The position numbers were made by a program, and so were the translations under genes. A stretch of DNA of 23,665 nt from Vermamoeba vermiformis. Taxonomy: Eukaryota; Tubulinea; Echinamoebida. How positions within the stretch are numbered: position 1 is the first letter of the stretch; every line of letters starts with the position of its first letter. Where the stretch lies: the NCBI GenBank assembly GCA_045837725.1, contig JBEWZL010000107.1, positions 1 to 23,665 on the forward strand, written 5' to 3'. Below are positions 8,557 through 19,384 of this stretch, one piece after another. The notes beneath the pieces are model-generated. The model made no database searches and was not told the origin of the DNA. It was given only the letters and a program-made list of their open reading frames with translations.

Positions 8557-11500
8557 ATGCAAAAATTAATATTGTTTGTTATCTCCATAGTAATACTTCA
8601 AGTCACGTTTGTTAACGGTACGGTTGCAGAAATCAAGACTATTAAATTCAATTTACTCAAAAAAAACCTCTATTTATTGCATTCATTTAATTAAGTAATT
8701 GCGAAAACGTACACATTTCCACGCGATAAATTTAATCGGTACTAAAATTAGCATTTTATTTTCCATTACATTTTCTAATCTCTCTTTCAGCCGCCAATCT
8801 CACTTTTCTTATTTAGCGGCCAATAACATATGGACATACACATCAGGAACAAAATTAATTGATGCCGATCCGAACTACTTTCGAAAACTCGAAACGCGAG
8901 TGCTCCTTGATCCAGTCGCAACACCAACGACTTACATTATCTGCATTGCAACAATCTCATCTCAACAAAATCTCATTCACGTAGAACAAAGAAAATTCGT
9001 CGTTGGTCAGACAGGAGCAGAAGGACCAGAACTCGTCCCTTTCGATCCGCCGTTCAACATATCAAATAGCTATCGAGATGTCGACATTGTGGATGGCGCA
9101 GATGAGTGCGTATTTGCCGCGCTATCTCAGGATCAGGTAAGCGATACTATCTTAATAAACTCGTTAACTTGTCGGTACTGATAAAATATGAACAACAGTA
9201 TCTTACAATTGGTACACAACCTCCACGAACGCACTATTATGATAGAATTGAAGTCGTAATGAGCAACGGAACGTTTTACACGGTCAGTGCCAACCAGGTA
9301 ACAATGAGTTGTTATACGATACTATTCTACTGTAGTTCTAATGACCCCACCGCAATAGAACTCTTTACTACCTCCAGCGCCGTTTTGGGTTGGCTTTTTG
9401 TATCCCAGCCAGTACTCGTTTGAAACGATGGTTGAAAGTAAGTAGGACTTAAAACACCGCAACGAATTTTACCACTTGGTTCCAACCGATGATCGGCCTA
9501 GCAGTAGTTAATTTGCATTTTTAGAATCTAATGGCCAATTCTGGATCGCATCATCGAGCTCGCCAACAGAAAACGCCGGAATGTCAATACTCAGCACGGA
9601 TAAAACAGACACCGAGACCTTGTCTTCGTTCAATAATTGCACCTTTCCGACATTAGCCGCGTTCAATGATTCGTTGTTGCTACTGTGTGCCGAACATCCT
9701 GTTGGTGTAAGTTTTTTTAGCCAACAACCTCTTTCAGCGGCTTGTCAATTGAATCTCATTACTTCAAACTTCAAGTACTAATTTATAATGCGTTAGGTTC
9801 CTTGTGCTGTTTTTCCATCAACCGATATCAAAGGTCAATTAATCATCCCGAACTCCGCGACGTTGACATACACCAAGCCGAAAATATCAAAAGTCAACGA
9901 TACGTCCAATCTAATGTTTTTGAGTGCACTTCTGAACGACACAACTCAACCTGCACAAAACGGCCTGCAAATAGAAATTGATATTGTGAACTCAAACAGA
10001 CAAAGAATTCTCCAAAGACGATTCACACGCGACTCTCCGTACCTCATGGATGCAGTGTCTATCGACAACTACTTGTTCTTGACTTACACAGACTCGACTG
10101 GACTGAAGATGGATGTCATGTATTGGGGTGTAAGTTGCTTGTCTTGCAATCGTCGATCAAACGTTAACATATTGTGATAGGAATCCGCGCCTCCTTTTCC
10201 AACGCCGATCTCACCTCCTATACCGGAGCCCATCTCTACACCTGAATCGGCGCCGTTAGCAACTCCCGTCTATGTACCTGTCAATAACGTCTCACCCATG
10301 AACACACCAAAAAGTGATCAGAGCATCGACGGAGCGCCACAAGGAGGACTGCCAGGTTCAACTATTGGCGCAATTGTCGGATCAATCGTTGGAGCAGCAC
10401 TTGCAGCAGGAGCAATCGTGCTTGCAGTGCTGTTGACTCGTCGAAATCGTCAGAGAAAAGCAGCGAAACAAAGCGAAGAGATGTCTTCAAAAGAACAAGA
10501 CTCAACGAGTGGTCACGACAGTCCAAGCGAATCTTCCTCCAGCAGTAGAAGCAGCACTAGCTTGTCCTCTTCTTCGTCCTCATTATCCAGTGAACACAAT
10601 TCCGGAAATCAATCAAACAATGAGCCAACTCTTATCAATACTGCAGGATACACGGACGAGAATTGGCCTTATCAACCTATATCAAACGTTGCCAGAACAG
10701 CGAATGTACCAGCAGCGGAGATTGAAAAGCGAATGAGAATTCCGTTCAAAAGTCTCAAATTTGCTTTTGAGCTCGGTTCAGGAAACTTCGGCAAAGTATT
10801 CAAAGGGTACGTAGAGTAGTCAAGTGAACAATGAATTGCCCTAACATCGTTTTTCCAGCGAGTGGTACGGCGCTGAAGTTGCAATCAAAGTCAGCAACCA
10901 AGTCACGAACACTGAAGAGTTCCTTGCTGAAGCGAAGCTCACGCTGTAAGCTATATTTCTTTCTTGAAAACCGCTCTAACATTTCAATCGGCAGTGGTAT
11001 CAGTCCGCACCCTAATCTCGTGCAAACGCTTGGCGTGAGTCTTGACGGACCCAATCCGTGCATTGTCCTCGGATTCTGTGGTGGTGGAAGTCTCGATCGA
11101 TTGCTCAAAGACAAAAGCACTCCACTCGACAACACTCAAAAGCGAGACTATGCTCTGAAGATTGCATATGGACTGTTGCATCTTCATCAAAACAACATTG
11201 TGCATCGTGACTTGGCAGCACGCAACATCTTGTTGGCGAATGATGGCACTCCCAAGATCTCTGACTTTGGCATGTCACGTGTCATCACGAGTGCATCGTC
11301 GGTCGGAAAAACCAAGCAAACGATCGGTCCGTTGCGATGGATGGTACGTACTTCTGGCAGTTCTCGCTGACCACAATAGACTAATCTGTTTCTCAGGCGC
11401 CCGAGAACATAAAAAACCAAACTTACAGTCCCAAATCAGATGTGTGGAGCTACGGAATATTAGGTACGCCGTTCATTTTTCTCGTGCTTATCGAAAGGAC

Positions 11501-11793
11501 GAAAGACTAACAATAGTCAGTGTGGGAGATTGTTGCTCGTCGAGAACCACATCTCGATGCAGATCAACTGCTCGTTGGTGCACGTATTCGTGATGAAGGA
11601 TATCATCCATCAATTCCCAATGAGTGCGAGCCAGTGCTGAAACGAGTGATGGAGCTGTGTTGGCAGAAAGACCCAAAGGATAGACCTGTAAGTACTATCA
11701 TAAGTATATTTAAGCAAATTGACGAGAGATTAACTGTTATTGCAGACTATGGAGGAAATCGTTGATGTACTGAGACCAAATCCGACCTCGTAA
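8557..11793 (+). CDS. Receptor tyrosine-kinase-like protein 2 (RTK2)
   Basis: Twelve exons: 8557-8617, 8817-9136, 9199-9297, 9359-9437, 9525-9706, 9797-10129, 10181-10806, 10859-10945, 10995-11343, 11397-11463, 11521-11687, 11746-11793; 805 residues, with the same intron phases as RTK1. The signal peptide is followed by a seven-repeat ectodomain close to RTK1 and RTK3. The Pro-rich stalk starts at 359, the transmembrane helix spans 420-443, and the Ser-rich linker includes a run of Ser and Arg plus Tyr residues in AGYTDENWPYQP. The kinase domain is complete: Lys577, Glu591, HRD 666-668, DFG 686-688, with no tyrosine in the activation loop. Exon 4 is short and poorly conserved; I placed its start at CAATAG|AAC by comparison with RTK3. 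Intron 1 carries a second, unusable acceptor at 8790, followed by an in-frame stop. Confidence 0.9.
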
Positions 11794-11918
11794 TGAGTGA
11801 CTGGATACTATGGTCTTGATCCACTCTCGGTGCACGATAAGTATGATTTTTGTACATTCAGCAGGCATCCACAATGGAATTTGACTAATATTATACCTGT
11901 TGTATATCTTCAATAGGA

Positions 11919-11924
11919 AATAAA
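11919..11924 (+). terminator. Candidate poly(A) signal of RTK2
   Basis: AATAAA 126 bases after the RTK2 stop codon, in a 244-bp spacer before RTK3. Confidence 0.5.
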
Positions 11925-12021
11925 TTCCTCTGTTTCCAAATATGGTAAATCTTGTTTTTGGCGCGTTAAACTTTCTATTTGATTTGACAAACTAAATCAA
12001 CGCATTAACTGACTACCAATA

Positions 12022-12038
12022 ATGGCATGGTAACATAA
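12022..12038 (+). promoter_or_regulatory. Two overlapping tiny upstream ORFs before RTK3
   Basis: ATG GCA TGG TAA (12022-12033) and ATG GTA ACA TAA (12027-12038). The stop of the second overlaps the RTK3 start codon as TAATG, an arrangement that would favour termination-reinitiation if used. Confidence 0.4.
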
Positions 12039-15000
12039 TGGTAAAATTTATCACGTTGGCAGCCTCGGCAGTGATATTGCTATTTGCCCTCGTAAACGGT
12101 ACGTTCGATCCGTGACAGGATCTCCTAATTCCTATTTTTATTATGACTATCTTAGCAATATTAATAATGACGTTTCATTATCAATAAGTGTGCAACGCAT
12201 GCAACAGTTAATAATTTTTTCCAAATTTAATAAAAAAAAGATTTTTTAAAATCTCACTTTTCTTATTTAGCGGCCAATAACATATGGACATACACATCAG
12301 GAACAAGATTAATTGATGCCGATCCGAACTATTTTCGAAAACTTGACACAAGAGTGCTCCTCGATCCGCTCGCAACACCAACGACTTACATTATCTGCAT
12401 CGCAACAATCTCATCACAACAAAATCTCATACACGTAGAACAAAGAAAGTTCGTTGTTGGTCAAACAGGAGCAGAAGGACCAGAACTCGTTCCGTTCGAT
12501 CCGCCGTTCAACATTTCTAAAGACTACCGAGACCTGGATATAATTGATGGAGCTGATCAATGCCTTTTAGCAGTATTGTCGCAAGATCAGGTACGTCTAT
12601 TACTATTTTTAACCCGATCTGAGACCCTCCGTCGTTTATACGAATTTAAATTCATCTCTTTATTTAATAATAGTATCTTACCATTGCGTCTCAACCGCCT
12701 GAACGTAATTATTGGGAGCGAATCAAAGTTGTATCACAAAACGGAACGTTTTACTTGGCTCTTGCCGATTCATCTATTGTAAGCAAAATTCTATCGCTAC
12801 ATTCTGCTCCAAGATATCAAATTTTCTTATAATTTAACCAATAGCAATCTATGTTCGCTGTTTTTTTGGGATATACGGTGCCCAGCTATTACTCGTTTGA
12901 GACAACGGTAGAAAGTAAGCCAACCGTTCACTGAAGGCCCGAAAGAATTTATCGTAATGCACACTTAATTCGTTGTAGAGAGTGGACGATTCTGGATCGC
13001 ATCATCGAACTCGCCAACAGAAAACCAAGGAATGTCCTTGCTTGGCAGTGACCACACTGACATCTTGACACTCACCGACTTTCGTAATTGCACCTTTCCG
13101 ACATTAGCTGCGTTCAATGAATCGTGGTTGATACTGTGTGCCGAACATCCTCTTGGTGTAAGTTTTTTCTTCGTTAGGCTTCAGCGACTGGCTAATTGAA
13201 TCAATGCTTCTGACTATCAAATAATAACAAAGAAAATGTTAGGTTCCCTGTGCGTTTCATCCGTCATTTGACGTCAAAGGAAAGCTCGTCATCACGAACT
13301 CGGCGACGCTGACATACACCAAGCCGAGAATATCAAAAGTCAACGATACGTCCAATCTAATGTTCCTGAGTGCACTTCTGAATGACACAACTCAACCTGC
13401 GCAAAACGGCCTTCAGATCGAAGTTGACATCGTGGACGCACTGGGCCAGAGAATTCTCCAAAGACGATTCACACGCGACTCTCCGTACCTCATGGACTCC
13501 GTGTCCATCGACAACTACTTGTTCTTGACTTACGCAGACTCAACTGGACTGAAGATGGATGTCATGTATTGGGGTGTAAGTTGCTTGTCTTGCTGATCTC
13601 CATGACAAATGTTAAATTTTGCTGATAGGACGCCGTACCTCCTTTCCCGACACCAATATCACCTCCAATAGCTGAACCGATCGCCACACCTGAATCCGTG
13701 CCAATGTCTAGTCCCGCGTCAGCACCTGTCACCCAAACTGATGTCACGCCTTTTCAACAGCCAACGACTGATCAAAACATCGACGGAGCGCCACAAGGAG
13801 GACTGCCAGGTTCATCTATTGGCGCAATTGTCGGATCAATCGTCGGAGCAGCACTTGCAGCAGGAGCGATCGTGCTTGCAGTGCTATTGACTCGTCGCAA
13901 TCGCCAGAGAAAAGCAGCGAAACAAAATGAAGCAGAAATGTCATCAAAAGAGCAAGACTCGACAAGTAGTCATGATAGCGAAGAGATGTCGTCTAAACAG
14001 CAGGACTCAACGAGTAGTCAAGACAGTCCGAGCTCGTCATCAAGTGTCACGCCGTATGACGCGGTTATAATGCCAAACAGCCATTTGGCGCAAGAAGTGA
14101 CTCAAAACCCAGTTAGATCAAGATACACGACCAACCCTCCAAGTCACAATTCCGAGAATCTGTTAATCCCTCAACCAACTTCTAATGTTCACAAAGAAAC
14201 TGCGCTACCAGCAGCGGAGATTGAAAAGCGAATGAAAATTCCGTTCAAAAGTCTCGTGTTCAATTTTGAGCTCGGTTCAGGAAACTTCGGCAAAGTATTC
14301 AAAGGGTACGTGGTTGATCAAGCAATGAGTTACGAAATCTAATATCATTTTTTCAGTGAATGGTATGGGGCTGAAGTTGCAATCAAAGTCAGCAACCAAG
14401 TCACGAACACTGAAGAGTTCCTTGCTGAAGCGAAGCTCACGCTGTAAGCTATCTCACGTACTTAAAAACCTATCTAATATTTCAATCGGCAGTGGTATCA
14501 GTCCACACCCTAATCTCGTGCAAACGCTCGGAGTGAGTCTTGATGGACCCAATCCGTGCATTGTCCTTGGATTCTGTGGCGGTGGAAGTCTCGATCGATT
14601 GCTCAAAGACAAAAGCACTCCACTCGACAACACTCAGAAGCGAGACTACGCACTGAAGATTGCATATGGACTGTTGCATCTTCATCAAAACAACATTGTT
14701 CATCGTGACTTGGCAGCACGCAACATCTTGTTGGCGAATGATGGCACACCCAAGATCTCTGACTTTGGCATGTCACGTGTCATCACGAGCGCTTCATCGG
14801 TCGGAAGAACTAAACAGACGATTGGCCCATTGCGGTGGATGGTACGTACCTTTAATAGTTCCCAGTAGTCTTACTGCTAGTGATTTCGGCGCTTGAACGT
14901 TTGGCCGAAACGGGGATATCTTTTGCAAAAAGGCCCTTAGAGGCTTCCTTCTCGAGAAGCTCCAAGCGGGCGCTAATTTTGGAGTTGATCTCTTTTAACT

Positions 15001-15571
15001 TTTCGTTTTCTAATTTCATCTGAGAGAGTTCTGCGTTATCTGAACCCATTTTATGAGCGGATATAACTTGGCGGAGGGACTGGATTTTTTCAATAACGTG
15101 TTCATGCTTGTTATGCATGTCTTGGACGCTAGCTTTCTTAATACCGAACATTTATAAATTACCCATAAATTTACTAGTAAATTAATCAGGCACCCGAGAA
15201 CATAAAAAACCAAATGTACAGCGTGAAGTCAGATGTGTGGAGCTACGGAATATTAGGTACGATAATGATGTTCTCTAAACGAAATACTAACAATAGTGGT
15301 TAGTGTGGGAGATTGTTGCTCGTCGAGAACCACATCTCGATGCAGATCAATTGCTCGTTGGTGCACGTATTCGTGATGAAGGATATCATCCATCAATTCC
15401 CAATGAGTGCGAGCCAGTGCTGAAACGAGTGATGGAAATGTGTTGGCAGAAAGAGCCAAAGGATAGACCTGTAAGTAGTCGTATGAAGCTATTGATTTTA
15501 AGTGGCATTATTAATGCTTATTGCAGACGATGGAAGAAATTGTTGACGTACTGAGATCAAACCAAAAGTAG
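12038..15571 (+). CDS. Receptor tyrosine-kinase-like protein 3 (RTK3)
   Basis: Twelve exons: 12038-12098, 12271-12590, 12674-12778, 12845-12914, 12979-13157, 13243-13575, 13629-14305, 14357-14443, 14493-14841, 15190-15256, 15304-15470, 15527-15571; 819 residues. The signal peptide, seven-repeat ectodomain, Pro-rich stalk (from 357) and transmembrane helix (420-443) closely resemble RTK1 and RTK2. The cytoplasmic linker is the longest of the five because a 15-codon Ser-rich unit is duplicated (13935-14027). Kinase residues are intact: Lys592, Glu606, HRD 681-683, DFG 701-703. Intron 9, which splits WM|APE, is 348 nt instead of 53-79 nt and contains an antisense coiled-coil ORF (14852-15151). 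The gene ends in TAG at the same alignment position where the other copies use TAA, which argues that TAG is a normal stop here. Start chosen at the ATG opening a hydrophobic signal peptide. Confidence 0.9.
13935..14027 (+). repeat. Tandem duplication in the RTK3 juxtamembrane linker
   Basis: Two 45-nt units, 13935-13979 and 13983-14027, separated by one GAA codon, encode EMSSKEQDSTSSHDS and EMSSKQQDSTSSQDS. RTK2 has one copy of the unit and RTK1 a shorter diverged form. The units differ at several synonymous and non-synonymous sites, so the duplication is not brand new. Confidence 0.8.
14852..15151 (-). CDS. Antisense coiled-coil ORF nested in intron 9 of RTK3
   Basis: An ATG-to-TAA frame of 99 codons fills almost all of the 348-nt intron 14842-15189, on the opposite strand to the host gene. 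The protein has a strong heptad pattern (about residues 45-70, M/N/L/N/I/L/L at a/d positions, with Asn at two 'a' positions as in leucine zippers), a basic Lys/Glu-rich composition and a Ser/Thr-rich tail. The corresponding introns of the other four copies are 53-79 nt with no such insert, so it arrived after duplication. The last codons and stop lie in sequence that aligns with the ancestral intron start, so the original 3' end may be lost. It faintly recalls the N-terminal coiled coil of AIMP1/p43-type proteins, but that is not secure. It may be a nested gene, a retrocopy fragment or a chance-maintained frame. Confidence 0.5.
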   Translation of the reverse strand: MFGIKKASVQDMHNKHEHVIEKIQSLRQVISAHKMGSDNAELSQMKLENEKLKEINSKISARLELLEKEASKGLFAKDIPVSAKRSSAEITSSKTTGNY

Positions 15572-15722
15572 CACAAACCGTCAAAATGTCGTTTGTGATC
15601 AATTTACTATTTTTGGATCCACGATCACGACGAAAATGCTTGCAACAACTAAAGCGGCATTTTATTGTATTATTAGTAACAAGGTACGCCATAACCATAA
15701 CCTGCGTCAGTGACAGTTTGAC

Positions 15723-15731
15723 ATGTTTTGA
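15723..15731 (+). promoter_or_regulatory. Two-codon upstream ORF before RTK4
   Basis: ATG TTT TGA ends 10 bases before the RTK4 ATG, the same spacing as in RTK1 (10) and nearly that of RTK2 (9). The whole spacer between RTK3 and RTK4 is only 170 bases. Confidence 0.35.
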
Positions 15732-15741
15732 GTTGTGTGCA

Positions 15742-18700
15742 ATGAAGCCTGCGGTTAACTTAGTATTAATCGTAATTTTGTATTTTAGTCTGGATTATAT
15801 CAACGGTATGTAATTTATTGTAACTATTCATAGATGGCTAAATTTACGCCTATAAACTAAAGAAAGATCCGATCTGCTATTGAATATTTTTAATTATTTA
15901 TTTAATAGCATCGTTAATTATAATCTTTATTTTAGGTGCGAAATTATTTATTTATTCTTCTGACACCGCGATCCAAAATGTATCAACGAACTACGTTGAG
16001 AAAATTGAAACTTACGTCTACCTCGATCCAAACGCAAATTCAACAACTTACATCATATGCATTGCAACTCTATCTACCCCAGCTCAAGCAGGACGCGTTT
16101 ACATTGAAAAAAGAAAGTTTGTTGTTGGCGAAACTGGATAGAGTGGACCAGAACGCATTGCAGTTGCCAATCAGTTCGAAAGCACTAAACAATACAAGGA
16201 TATTGATATTATCAATGGTCCAAACGATTGCATCTTTTCTGCCCTTTCAACGGACAATGTAAGCCGCATCCGGATTCGATCTGACGGCCTCAAACTAATT
16301 GTATTGATGTGTTTTAAGGCACTATACATAGGCACGGGAGATACGCCTTTTAACTATTTAGTGTTGCCTCGGGATCGATTTGAGCTGACTGGCGATGGTC
16401 AAGCCTACTTGCTTTGGGCACAAGACGTACGAATAGCTTAATTATTATTATTCGCGGAATTTATCTAATTTAATTTCTTTGCAGAGCTATGGCACCTATC
16501 CGCCACCAGAATTGTTTTCTTATCAATTCTCGTCGTCCCATTCTTTGGATGCGATTGCTTTACGTAAGAACCGTTATCATCGCATTGCCTTAATTCTTAC
16601 CTTAATTTTTAACAGCGAATGGAAGCTATATAGGCGTAGCTGCGCCAACTCCGACTGGATCTCCGGTTTCGCTTCAGTTATTCGGCAACGGCACCGACAC
16701 TGGAATTCTTTATCAAGTCTCGGCAATTTATCCATCTATTGCGGCATTCGCTGATAGCACTCTTTGGGTTTGTGGCGAGGATCAAACAGTCGGGGTAAAT
16801 AAGAACTTCATTTATTTTCTGGTTGGATTCGCATCCACTGATCCGGTTTATTAATAGATTGTGTGCGGATTTCATCCCCAGGGCTCTTCACTGGACGATT
16901 CCTTTACTATACGACCAAACACTGCCTCGCTCACATTCCACAAGCCAATCATATCACTGGTGAACTCGACGACTTCAACATTATGCATGGGCTCGATAAT
17001 AACCAACGGTACCGCTAGTCAATACGAAATTGCAGCCGTAGATATAACCAAAGTGCTGCAAACTTATGTGAGACGCGATGACGCCTATCAACTACACTCG
17101 GTGGCTATGAACGGTTATATTTTTGTAACCTACACCACTTTAAATGCCAGCCAGATAGACGTCTATTATTTTGGCGTAAGTGGCTGCCTTTAAGCGTATG
17201 CTAGGTCTGTTGCTTAATTTAATGTTTAGGACCAAGCGCCGATCTTGCCAGTTATGACACCTGTCAATCCAGTGACACCTGTCACTACACCTGTCGAGCC
17301 ATCGGCCAATAAGACCGCAGGTGCAGAGCCCGTGATACAGCCGTTAAGTTCGACTCAAAGTCCACAAGACTATGCTGCAGTTACCGGCCCCAATGATCTG
17401 ACTCCGGGGCAACTTGGCGCTGCTATTGGAGTGCCCTTAGGCGTCGCTGTTCTCGGCGCTGGATTGCTCGTGTTGCTGCTGATGCTGCGAAGACGAAAAA
17501 AGGCTAAAAAAGGCAATCACGAGCCCGGGAACGATACTTCAATGGGCAACAACTCGATACTAATGACATCAGTCTCTGAGGCTGACAAGTACTCGCCCAT
17601 GCCGGACAATAACACCACGAACAAAGACGACGCTACTACGCGGTACATTGCACTAGAGTCGCTAGACATTGAACGCAGAATGCAAGTGCCGTACAAAAGT
17701 CTCCTGTTCTTGCGTGAAATTGGCGCTGGAAGTTACGGCAAAGTGTTTCAAGGGTAAAAATATTATTTTATTACAATAAGAATTAATACTAAGCTGCTAT
17801 GTTTAGCGAATGGCATGGTGCGCAAGTCGCTATTAAAGTCAGCAACTTTATGACAACAATGGATGAATTTTTAACTGAGGCCAGATTAGCGCTGTAAGTC
17901 TTGCGTAAAATTGATTGTTCGTGAAATCTAATGGTAATTACAGAGCGATTGCACCACATCCTAATCTCGTGCAAACATTCGGCGTGAGTCTTGACGGACC
18001 CAATCCGTGCATTGTGCTCGAGTTCTGTGGTGGTGGCAGTCTCGACAAACTGCTCGAGAACAGTCCTAACAAGCTAGACAATACAACTAAGCGACAAATA
18101 GCGATGAAGATTGCATATGGACTGCTGCATCTTCATCAAAACAACATTGTGCATCGTGACTTGGCAGCACGCAATATCTTGTTGGCGAATGATGGCACAC
18201 CCAAGATCTCTGATTTTGGCATGTCACGTGTCATCAAAGACAACTCAGCGTCAGGCAAAACGAAGGCTACAGTTATTCCGCTTCGGTGGATGGTATTTGC
18301 TGACTAGCTTGCCATTTTTTTCTCGATTAACATGTTTGTTTCATGCCAGGCACCGGAAAACTTGCGTGATCGTTCGTACAGTATCAAATCAGACGTTTGG
18401 AGCTACGGCATATTAGGTATATACGATAATAAGAACTTTACAGGGCTATTTTTAGCATGTCCCGTACTACGGGCTGATTTCATTTTAATATCGCAATACT
18501 AATACAAATAGACCCGATAATATTCCCTTCAAACTTAACGCATCATATTTATGTTTATCGAGCATCCAAAGATGATACTAAATTAGTCTTATAGTATGGG
18601 AAATCGTTACAGGACGAGAGCCGCATGACGACGAGGACCAACTCATGATAGGAGCACGCATTCGTGACGAAGGATATCATCCATCCATTCCCAACGAGTG

Positions 18701-18962
18701 CGATCCGGCCCTGCAGCGAGCGATGGAGATGTGTTGGCAGAAAGATCCGAAAAATAGACCTGTAAGTTTTGTTTGGCTTGATTCTAGAATCGAAATTATT
18801 GCAATACATTAGTACAATCGTTATGCTGCTGATATAATACAATTCAGTCGTCGCATTTCTGATCGCATCCTGAACTTTTTCAAGACAGACCTGTACTAAC
18901 ACTTAAATTTTCAGACGATGGAAGAAATAACTCGCTTTCTTCGATCATTTAAACAAGACTAA
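15742..18962 (+). pseudogene. Receptor tyrosine-kinase-like gene 4 (RTK4), interrupted by one in-frame TAG
   Basis: Twelve exons: 15742-15805, 15936-16258, 16319-16426, 16485-16563, 16616-16794, 16858-17175, 17230-17753, 17807-17893, 17944-18292, 18350-18416, 18595-18761, 18915-18962; 770 sense or stop codons before the final TAA. Every splice site and phase matches the other copies, and the kinase residues are intact (Lys542, Glu556, HRD 631-633, DFG 651-653). The ectodomain is diverged from RTK1-3 but keeps the seven repeats; the transmembrane helix is at about 419-443. The sole lesion is TAG at 16139-16141 (codon 90), in GETG-stop-SGPE, where RTK1 has GQTGAEGPE and RTK5 GETGTNGPD. No usable alternative splice removes it. 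It could be a young pseudogene, a null allele, a sequencing error or a read-through stop. Introns 10 and 11 (178 and 153 nt) are longer than in the other copies. Confidence 0.75.
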
Positions 18963-19384
18963 GCTGAAGACCGTTGTTCCGAGCTCAGATGCTTACCAGC
19001 TTCTGTATTAGTTTTAATTTCTTTAAATTGAGGCAATGCTTCTGATGCATTGTGCTCATTATTGTAAGTATTCGGACTCGTACACATGCTAGTCAACTCT
19101 TAAAAAGACTAAATATCTGGCTAGAACACATGACGCGTAAACGGAATCACTCAAAGACCACGAAAATTTATCTCAATACACTCTATGACGGTCGCTAAAA
19201 CAGTATTGTAAGTAATGACATGCATTAAATACATATGTTACTATGTAGCCTTCAGCACGGCTGACGAACGGCTTTGGGTGAGGATCCATGCAACCATAAA
19301 TTTCCATAAAAGGCAAACGTTAAATCGTTGGGTTTTTTTGTTTAGTCATCCTGACCATACTTCACAATAGCAACAACACCACAA
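18963..19384. other. Spacer between RTK4 and RTK5
   Basis: The longest spacer inside the array (422 bases). No coding stretch was found. It includes an imperfect hairpin around 19034-19053 (GCAATGC/GCATTGT) and a small ORF, ATG CAA CCA TAA (19288-19299), 85 bases upstream of the RTK5 start. No clear AATAAA for RTK4 was seen; an ATTAAA variant is present near 19225. Confidence 0.5.

Noticed and set aside
16139-16141. TAG as a reassigned sense codon
   Set aside because: RTK3 ends with TAG exactly where its paralogues end with TAA, and no other in-frame TAG is seen in the genes of this window.
16115-16141. Mini-intron removing the RTK4 stop (GTTTGT...GGATAG)
   Set aside because: It would be about 25 nt, far below any intron here, with a non-matching donor, and would delete the conserved FVVGETG segment.
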